The notes beneath the pieces are model-generated. The model saw only the letters and a list, made by a program, of their open reading frames with translations. It made no database searches and was not told where the DNA came from. Source: Mucilaginibacter dorajii (GTDB lineage: Bacteria > Bacteroidota > Bacteroidia > Sphingobacteriales > Sphingobacteriaceae). Taken from it: DNA of 56,266 nt. Below, piece after piece: positions 52,317 to 56,266 of the stretch. A program made the translations under genes and the position numbers. Location of the stretch: assembly GCF_024808255.1 (NCBI RefSeq), contig NZ_JANTYS010000024.1, positions 1 through 56,266 of the forward strand. The letters run 5' to 3'. Position 1 is the stretch's first letter. Every line of letters begins with the position of its first letter.

Positions 52317-53549
52317 TTATTTTTCTTTCTGCTGTACCTGACTCATCCATTTCCTGCCCTCAAAAAAACGGGACACTAACATGGCGGCAACGGTGTCGCC
52401 GGTGGCGTTTAAAAGGGTGGCCATCGGATCAACAAGGGTGCCGATGATCATGGCAGGAGGGAGGGCCTCTGGCGGGAAACCGTAGGCCGAAATAAATAGC
52501 AATTCACCGATATAACCACCATTGGGGATGCCACCCTCAACCAAACTCACCAGTATGGTTATGGCCAGGGCAATCATAACCGTTTCAACGCTGTTAAAAC
52601 TTTTGCCAAACAGGGCAAACACTACCGCCATTTTTACAATAGACGAAATGCTTGAGCCATCCTTATGCAATGTTCCACCCAGGGGGATGGTTACATTGGC
52701 AATCATATCAGAGATGCCCATCTTTTTGGCGGCATCCAAATTAGCGGGTATGGTGGCTATACTGCTACAGGTACCCACCGCCGTTGCCGATGGGATAATG
52801 TTATTTTTCCAATACCGTTTTACGGCAGTTACACCACCTGCTATAAAAGCATACAGGCTAAAAATCACCACAAAATAAAAAGCGCCAACACCGTAATACA
52901 AGGCCATCGAACGTGCATACCCACCAAACAACTGCGGACCGAACACGCCAACCTGGTATGCGAAGTACGCGCCCAGGCCAATTGGTCCTAATTCCATAAT
53001 CAGGATAAAGATATTTTTGAACACTTCGTTACCACTATGCAGGAATTTGGCAAAGCCCGCACCTTTTTCGCCCGATTTTAAAGTTGCAAAACCAATCAAT
53101 ACCGAAAATATGATCATCGACATCATGCTTTTGCGGGAGAGGAGCTCATAAAACTCACTTACGGTGAAAAGTTTGGTCAACTGGTCGCCGAAGGGTTTCT
53201 TGTCTACAGTTTCCGTAATGGGGCTGGCCACCAGGTGCTGGTGGATAGGGAAAATCCAGATGGCAATAATGGTGATCATGGCGGCAACAAGTACCGTGCC
53301 CACAAATACCAGCGAGGTAACACCCAACAATTTGCCCAATTTATTAGAACCATCCAGCCCGGCAATGGCCGATGATATGGCGAAGAAAACAAGGGGGACT
53401 ACGGCTGTAAACAGCAGGTTTAGGAAAATATCGCCTATGGGTTTAATAACGTTCACCTTATCCCCCAAAAACAAACCGGCAATACTGCCAATGATGATGC
53501 CGCCAATTAAAAAAATGATGCCCTTGTAGTTCTTAAACCAATTATCCAT
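52317..53549 (-). CDS. Dicarboxylate/amino acid:cation symporter (DAACS family)
   Basis: A sodium- or proton-coupled transporter of 410 residues from the ATG at 53549 (MDNWFKNYKGIIFLIGG); an ATG at 53594 adds 15 residues. Conserved DAACS elements are the HP1 serine-rich motif SSIATIPANLDAAKKMG, PLGGTLHKDGSS in TM7, GIPNGGYIGELLF in HP2 and LVDPMATLLNATGDTVAAML in TM8, whose Asp contacts substrate. Likely imports glutamate, aspartate or C4-dicarboxylate. Divergent from the HD-domain gene. Confidence 0.9.
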   Translation of the reverse strand: MDNWFKNYKGIIFLIGGIIIGSIAGLFLGDKVNVIKPIGDIFLNLLFTAVVPLVFFAISSAIAGLDGSNKLGKLLGVTSLVFVGTVLVAAMITIIAIWIFPIHQHLVASPITETVDKKPFGDQLTKLFTVSEFYELLSRKSMMSMIIFSVLIGFATLKSGEKGAGFAKFLHSGNEVFKNIFILIMELGPIGLGAYFAYQVGVFGPQLFGGYARSMALYYGVGAFYFVVIFSLYAFIAGGVTAVKRYWKNNIIPSATAVGTCSSIATIPANLDAAKKMGISDMIANVTIPLGGTLHKDGSSISSIVKMAVVFALFGKSFNSVETVMIALAITILVSLVEGGIPNGGYIGELLFISAYGFPPEALPPAMIIGTLVDPMATLLNATGDTVAAMLVSRFFEGRKWMSQVQQKEK

Positions 53550-53650
53550 GTAGCTAATATAATCGTTTACCTGTATAACAGGCGCAAATGCCATACAATA
53601 TGCATCGACAATAACTCATTTTATTATATTAGCAACCAATTTTATACCGA

Positions 53651-54229
53651 ATGCACATTGAACAGGCCAGGCAATTTATCCTGGATAAATTAAATACCCA
53701 ACTTGCGGCGCAATATCATTACCATAATGCCACCCATGCCGAAGACGTTTATACCGCGGCAAAACAAATTGCCCTGGGCGAGGGGATAAGCGCCCAGGAT
53801 ACCTGCTTGCTGCTCACTGCCGCGCTGTTCCATGATTCGGGATTGCTGTTAGGAGCAGATGAGCACGAAAAGAAATCATGCGAGGTAGCCAGCGAGTTTC
53901 TCCCTGCGTTTGGTTATACCGATGAGGAAATTGCCCGCATCTGCGATATTATTATGGCTACTAAAATGCCGCAAAGTCCACAGGATAAGCTGGGTGAAAT
54001 AATTTGTGATGCCGATTTGGATTATTTAGGCCGGAATGATTTTTTTATACTCAGTAAAAGGTTATTTTCGGAACTTGAAATAACCCACAGCCTGCAAACG
54101 GAGGCCGAGTGGGATAAACAGCAGGTGAGCTTCCTGGAAAGCCATCATTACTTTACCCAAACTGCCATCGCTTTGCGGGGGGCCGAAAAGGAAAGGCACC
54201 TGAAAATCATAATTGATAGGTTAAAATAG
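53651..54229 (+). CDS. HD-domain phosphohydrolase
   Basis: A 192-residue soluble protein with metal ligands arranged as in HD enzymes: YHNATHAEDV (first His), LTAALFHDSG (His-Asp pair), EHEKKSCEVA and a late Asp in CDADLDYLG. The likely reaction is hydrolysis of a phosphate ester or nucleotide, but the substrate is unknown. The YitT gene starts 10 bp after it, so the two form an operon. Confidence 0.87.
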   Translation: MHIEQARQFILDKLNTQLAAQYHYHNATHAEDVYTAAKQIALGEGISAQDTCLLLTAALFHDSGLLLGADEHEKKSCEVASEFLPAFGYTDEEIARICDIIMATKMPQSPQDKLGEIICDADLDYLGRNDFFILSKRLFSELEITHSLQTEAEWDKQQVSFLESHHYFTQTAIALRGAEKERHLKIIIDRLK

Positions 54230-54239
54230 AATACTACAA

Positions 54240-55118
54240 ATGTCGAAACCGAAACATAGTCTGCCCGAAATACTTAAGGATGTAGTGACCGTAATTATCG
54301 GGATCTTATTTTGCGGCTTTGCGCTAAAAGGGTTTTTAGTACCAAATAAATTTTTTGATGGTGGTGTAACAGGTATTTCCCTGCTTATTCATGAGCTGTA
54401 CCATAAAAACATCGCTTTTGTTATCGTAATTGCCAATATTCCCTTCATTATCATGGGGATGTTCCAGGTTAACAAGGCATTTGCACTTAAAACTTTTGCG
54501 TGCGTTGTTGCATTGGGACTCTGTTTGCACTTTGTCCCGTACCCGGTAATCACTTCAGACAAGTTGCTGGTATCCATCTTCGGTGGCGTATTCATGGGCT
54601 TGGGTGTAGGGTTATCCATTCGTGGTGGCTGCGCGCTTGATGGTATAGAAATCCTGGCGCTTTACACACTTAAACGTACCAGTTTAACTATCAGCGAGAT
54701 CATTTTAACCATAAACGTTATCATTTTCCTAATTGCAGCCTGGAAAATTAGTTTACCAACAGCGTTATATTCCATATTAACCTATTACACCGCGTCACGC
54801 ACCATTAGCTTTGTGATAGATGGTTTGGAAGAATACACCGCTGTAAACATCATATCTGGCCAAAGCGAGATCATCAAAGAAAAATTGGTGATGGAACTTG
54901 GTCGTGGCATCACCATTTACAAAGGCGAGCGTGGCTTTTTAAAGGAAAGCTTCGATGTACACCAGCCGGTTGATATCATCTTTACGGTAATAACCCGTTT
55001 CGAGGTCCGCAGGTTAAAAAACCTGGTGCACAAGATCGATCCCAAAGCATTCATATTTACCAACAGCATCAAAGAAGCCGCCGGCGGGGTGTTAAAGAAA
55101 AGGGTAAGGGAGCATTGA
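54240..55118 (+). CDS. YitT family membrane protein
   Basis: A 292-residue protein with about five or six helices in the first 200 residues (DUF161: FCGFALKGFLVPNKFFDGGV, GVGLSIRGGCALDGIEILAL) and a C-terminal soluble DUF2179 domain (ELGRGITIYKGERGFLK, IDPKAFIFT). The layout is that of full-length YitT proteins, whose function is not established. Cotranscribed with the HD-domain gene. Confidence 0.9.
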   Translation: MSKPKHSLPEILKDVVTVIIGILFCGFALKGFLVPNKFFDGGVTGISLLIHELYHKNIAFVIVIANIPFIIMGMFQVNKAFALKTFACVVALGLCLHFVPYPVITSDKLLVSIFGGVFMGLGVGLSIRGGCALDGIEILALYTLKRTSLTISEIILTINVIIFLIAAWKISLPTALYSILTYYTASRTISFVIDGLEEYTAVNIISGQSEIIKEKLVMELGRGITIYKGERGFLKESFDVHQPVDIIFTVITRFEVRRLKNLVHKIDPKAFIFTNSIKEAAGGVLKKRVREH

Positions 55119-55185
55119 TTTTAGTATCAAGTAGTTAGTGTCAGGTAGCAAGATATTTAATGAGTTTTTGACATCCCCACCACCC

Positions 55186-55524
55186 TGTCATGCTGAGGTA
55201 CGAAGCATCTATTCGCAAGCTTTACAGGGCGAATGAGCATGGCGCAAAATAGATTCTTCAAGCGTTCAGAATGACAGTTTTTTAGTTATGATAATCCTCC
55301 TCACTACCTGTCATGCTGAGGTACGAAGCATCTATTCGCAAGCTTTACAAGGCGAATGAGCATGGCGTAAAATAGATTCTTCAAGCGTTCAGAATGACAG
55401 TTTTTTAGTTATGATAATCCTCTTCACCACCCTGTCATGCTGAGGTACGAAGCATCTATTCGCAAGCTTTACAGGGCGAATGAGCATGGCGTAAAATAGA
55501 TTCTTCACTGCGTTCAGAATGACA
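55186..55524. repeat. Left array: three palindromic units in direct tandem
   Basis: Units start at 55186, 55309 and 55433 (periods 123 and 124). Each runs from TGTCATGCTGAGG to TTCAGAATGACA, about 91-92 bp, and is itself an imperfect palindrome: GAAGCATCTATT with AATAGATTCTTC, ATTCGC with GCGAAT. Spacers are near-identical as well (TTTTTTAGTTATGATAATCC). The third unit has CACTGCGTTCAG where the first two have CAAGCGTTCAG. Confidence 0.9.
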
Positions 55525-55551
55525 GTTTTTTATTAAGGGTACAAGAAATAC

Positions 55552-55878
55552 CTATTCCTGAATTTTAGTGGGAGGCCATTCCATAACTTCACTATTCAGG
55601 AATTTCCAGTCTATATTCGCAGCTTCAATTAATTTATTTTTCTTGTCTCTTGTCCAACCTTTGATTTCTTTTTCGCGGTCAATGGCATCGTTAACATATT
55701 GATGCCTTTCGAACCAGATCAAATAAAAACAGTTGTACTTTGATGTAAAGCTATTTGTTTGGTTAATGCCGAAAAAGTGTTCATATAAGCGCCTGTCAAG
55801 ATCATTGGTAACACCTGTGTACAATACGGTTTTGTTGTAATTGGTAAGGATATAGGTGAAGAAGTTATACTGGTGCAT
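55552..55878 (-). CDS. GIY-YIG nuclease-domain protein
   Basis: A 108-residue single-domain protein from the ATG at 55878 (MHQYNFFTYILTN). The family core is plain: FTYILTNYNKTVLYTGVTND for the GIY-YIG strands, then LDRRLYEH with the catalytic-type Arg, a late Glu in REKEIKGWTR and Asn in KNKLIEAAN. The longer ORF from 56007 adds 43 residues that are read through a palindromic repeat, so I reject that start. It is flanked at 27 bp and 42 bp by oppositely oriented repeat arrays. Small stand-alone GIY-YIG proteins have unclear roles; a link to the repeats is inference. Confidence 0.88.
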   Translation of the reverse strand: MHQYNFFTYILTNYNKTVLYTGVTNDLDRRLYEHFFGINQTNSFTSKYNCFYLIWFERHQYVNDAIDREKEIKGWTRDKKNKLIEAANIDWKFLNSEVMEWPPTKIQE

Positions 55879-55920
55879 CCATAAATGTACAGAATGTGAA
55901 TTGATTTTAAAATAAGAAAC

Positions 55921-56245
55921 TGTCATTCTGAACGCACTGAAGAATTTACTCTGCGCCATGCCTGCCGTTATGCAAAGTTCGCGAATAGATGCTTCGTACC
56001 TCAGCATGACAGGCGGGAGAGAGTTGTTTTTACAAAACTGTCATTCTGAACGCTTGAAGAATCTATTCTGCGCCATGCCTGCCGTTCTGCAAAGTTCGCG
56101 AATAGATGCTTCGTACCTCAGCATGACAGGTGGGAGAGAGTTATTTTTACAAAACGGTCATTCTGAACGTTTGAAGAATCTATTCTGCGCCATGCCTGCC
56201 GTTCTGCAAAGTTCGCGAATAGATGCTTCGTACCTCAGCATGACA
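55921..56245. repeat. Right array: three palindromic units, inverted relative to the left array
   Basis: Units start at 55921, 56039 and 56156 (periods 118 and 117). Each runs from TGTCATTCTGAACG to CTCAGCATGACA, the reverse complement of the left units. The innermost unit has GAACGCACTGAAG where the outer two have GAACGCTTGAAG or GAACGTTTGAAG. The window ends in the spacer after the third unit, so more copies may follow. Confidence 0.9.
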
Positions 56246-56266
56246 GGTGGGAGAGAGTTATTTTTA

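Noticed and set aside
52244..52447. 67-codon plus-strand ORF at the symporter end
   Set aside because: It overlaps the symporter coding region antisense and shows no motif.
55186..55524. CRISPR-like tandem array
   Set aside because: The units are about 91 bp, palindromic and separated by near-identical spacers. A CRISPR array has short repeats and unique spacers, and no cas gene is present.
55879..56007. N-terminal 43 residues of the GIY-YIG ORF
   Set aside because: They are translated from the palindromic repeat unit at 55921-56011. The GIY-YIG core begins just after the ATG at 55878.

Overview
The window reads as chromosomal DNA of a Bacteroidota bacterium, most likely Sphingobacteriaceae and Mucilaginibacter-like. 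The grounds are SusC/SusD pairs driven by ECF sigma/FecR modules, many TAnnTTTG (-7) promoter motifs, almost no Shine-Dalgarno sequences, GH92 and GH88 enzymes, and dispersed palindromic repeats of the TGTCATTGCGAGG / TACGAAGCA type. The genus is an inference. I see no rRNA, tRNA, CRISPR, integrase or prophage.

Layout. 0-9.5 kb is an export module: periplasmic adaptor, TolC-like channel, one ATPase and two FtsX/MacB-type permeases, followed by an NtrC-type sigma-54 activator and its histidine kinase. A GG-N10-GC sigma-54 promoter lies before the adaptor, with three evenly spaced TGTATAG repeats upstream of it, so the distal regulators probably control the transporter. 9.5-20 kb is mixed: DoxX/HxlR divergent pair with a perfect 34-bp operator-like palindrome, a Tat-exported clan GH-D glycosidase, a zinc-peptidase-like lipoprotein with a PQQ dehydrogenase, a YoeB-type toxin-antitoxin pair and an M1 peptidase. 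21.4-28.5 kb and 41-51 kb are two copies of the same logic (ECF sigma, FecR, SusC with STN domain, SusD). The second carries a GH92 alpha-mannosidase and is a candidate mannan/N-glycan utilisation locus. The first has no glycoside hydrolase beside it. 28.7-40.8 kb holds an ABC-F ATPase, a YcaQ-like DNA glycosylase, an esterase, and a membrane-bound HTH regulator divergent from a secreted-protein operon (two related ConA-like jelly-roll proteins, an alpha/beta hydrolase), then a GH88 enzyme and a TMEM175 channel. 51-55 kb is transport and housekeeping (TRIC channel, DAACS symporter, HD hydrolase, YitT).

The most unusual parts are: (1) 55.2-56.3 kb, where a small GIY-YIG nuclease gene sits between two oppositely oriented arrays of three palindromic units each, the innermost units sharing a private variant; (2) a 124-bp repeat present twice in opposite orientation (3226-3349 and 30591-30714), starting about 7 nt after a -7-like motif in both copies; (3) the leaders of both susC genes, each with a 9-codon mini-ORF, a hairpin and a repeated TTAACCCAAAC-type box; (4) the sigma-54 control region at the left edge; and (5) the HTH-TM-jelly-roll regulator beside jelly-roll proteins. 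All functional statements for these are inference from sequence.
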